Positions 5,593 to 5,694 of a DNA stretch of 5,694 bases are shown one piece after another. The translations under genes and the position numbers were made by a program. This DNA comes from JAAEQG01 sp023133475 (lineage in GTDB: Bacteria; Planctomycetota; Phycisphaerae; UBA1845), in the NCBI GenBank assembly GCA_030631415.1, contig DAOVLE010000278.1, positions 1-5,694 of the forward strand, given 5' to 3'. The first letter of the stretch is position 1; the number at the start of each line of letters is the position of its first letter. The notes under the pieces are model-generated. The model did no database searches and was not told where the DNA came from. It was given only the letters and a program-made list of their open reading frames with translations.

Positions 5593-5614
5593 GCCCCCAG
5601 CGGGGGCGATGGAA
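5593..5614 (+). repeat. C/G hairpin repeat R3, copy 3
   Basis: GCCCCC-AGC-GGGGGC (5593-5607) followed by GATGGAA. Same stem and flank pattern as the other copies, with a different loop, but no R2 element attached. Confidence 0.8.
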
Positions 5615-5634
5615 ATCATGCAACACGGCTCGGA

Positions 5635-5693
5635 CTCAAATGACGCCACAATCCCACGGCGTTCCGTCGCCCCCGTTGGGGGCTCAAATGACG
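5635..5693. repeat. direct repeat CTCAAATGACG, two copies
   Basis: CTCAAATGACG occurs at 5635-5645 and again at 5683-5693, the second directly after R3 copy 4. The 37-nt spacer includes that hairpin. It may be the start of a further repeat unit continuing past the window edge. Confidence 0.6.
5662..5683 (-). repeat. C/G hairpin repeat R3, copy 4
   Basis: On the minus strand GCCCCC-AAC-GGGGGC (5669-5683) is followed by GACGGAA. It is 11 nt from the right edge. The loop matches copy 2. Confidence 0.8.
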
Positions 5694-5694
5694 A

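Larger units (their letters stand above)
5419..5694. other. repeat-dense intergenic region without a gene
   Basis: The 276 nt after the ptsN stop hold, in order, the rest of R1, the heptamer array, R3 copy 2 fused to R2 copy 2, R3 copies 3 and 4, and the CTCAAATGACG direct repeats. No convincing coding frame or tRNA is visible. A long minus-strand reading frame crosses it but runs through repeats and antisense to ptsN. Confidence 0.75.

Noticed and set aside
4780..5649. Minus-strand open frame of 289 codons
   Set aside because: It runs through the R2, R3, R1 and heptamer repeats (translated as LLPLAS repeats) and then antisense to ptsN and lgt.
5609..5694. Open frame starting at the ATG inside R3 copy 3 and running to the right edge
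   Set aside because: It begins inside a hairpin repeat, passes through another and the CTCAAATGACG repeats, and has no supporting ribosome binding site.
5441..5694. CRISPR array
   Set aside because: The repeats are 7-8 nt tandem units and scattered hairpins in both orientations, without regular 30-40 nt spacers or cas genes.

Overview
This is a GC-rich bacterial segment (roughly 60 % by eye) with six protein genes in two divergent groups, separated and followed by intergenic DNA full of short palindromic repeats. The repeat style (C/G hairpins, and a CCCAGGGT...ACCCTGGG element linked to GGAATATAG) and the Lgt subtype with a GCF..GCC.G motif resemble planctomycete-like or related environmental genomes. 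That placement is inference from memory; there is no rRNA or other phylogenetic marker here.

Left, minus strand, 2540 down to 36: three overlapping genes in the order mntA-like nucleotidyltransferase (antitoxin), hepT-like HEPN ribonuclease (toxin), and hutU (urocanate hydratase). The two small proteins carry the diagnostic motifs of the HepT/MntA toxin-antitoxin family: GSX10DXD in the nucleotidyltransferase and RX4HXY in the HEPN protein. The HEPN stop codon overlaps the hutU start by 4 nt (ATGA), so a toxin-antitoxin pair and a complete histidine-degradation enzyme appear to share one transcript. This is the most unusual arrangement in the window. A 12-bp tandem repeat directly follows the hutU stop and runs off the left edge.

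Middle and right, plus strand, 2705 to 5418: panC (pantothenate synthetase), lgt (prolipoprotein diacylglyceryl transferase) and a single-domain PTS EIIA of the fructose/nitrogen type (ptsN-like). panC and lgt are separated by 121 nt holding a compound hairpin repeat; lgt and ptsN are 43 nt apart and probably co-transcribed. The three are housekeeping or regulatory functions (coenzyme A precursor, lipoprotein lipidation, phosphotransfer regulation) with no obvious shared pathway. The Lgt is enlarged to 411 residues by a charged, probably helical insertion of about 125 residues in its head region.

Intergenic DNA: the 164-nt divergent region (2541-2704) holds one copy of a 21-bp palindromic repeat. 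An inverted identical copy begins within the ptsN stop codon. A 36-bp element occurs once between panC and lgt and again, inverted, after ptsN. Four copies of a GCCCCC-NNN-GGGGGC hairpin with a conserved flank are present. The terminal 276 nt (5419-5694) are almost entirely repeat: hairpins plus a GAGGCAA heptamer array. I see no gene there.
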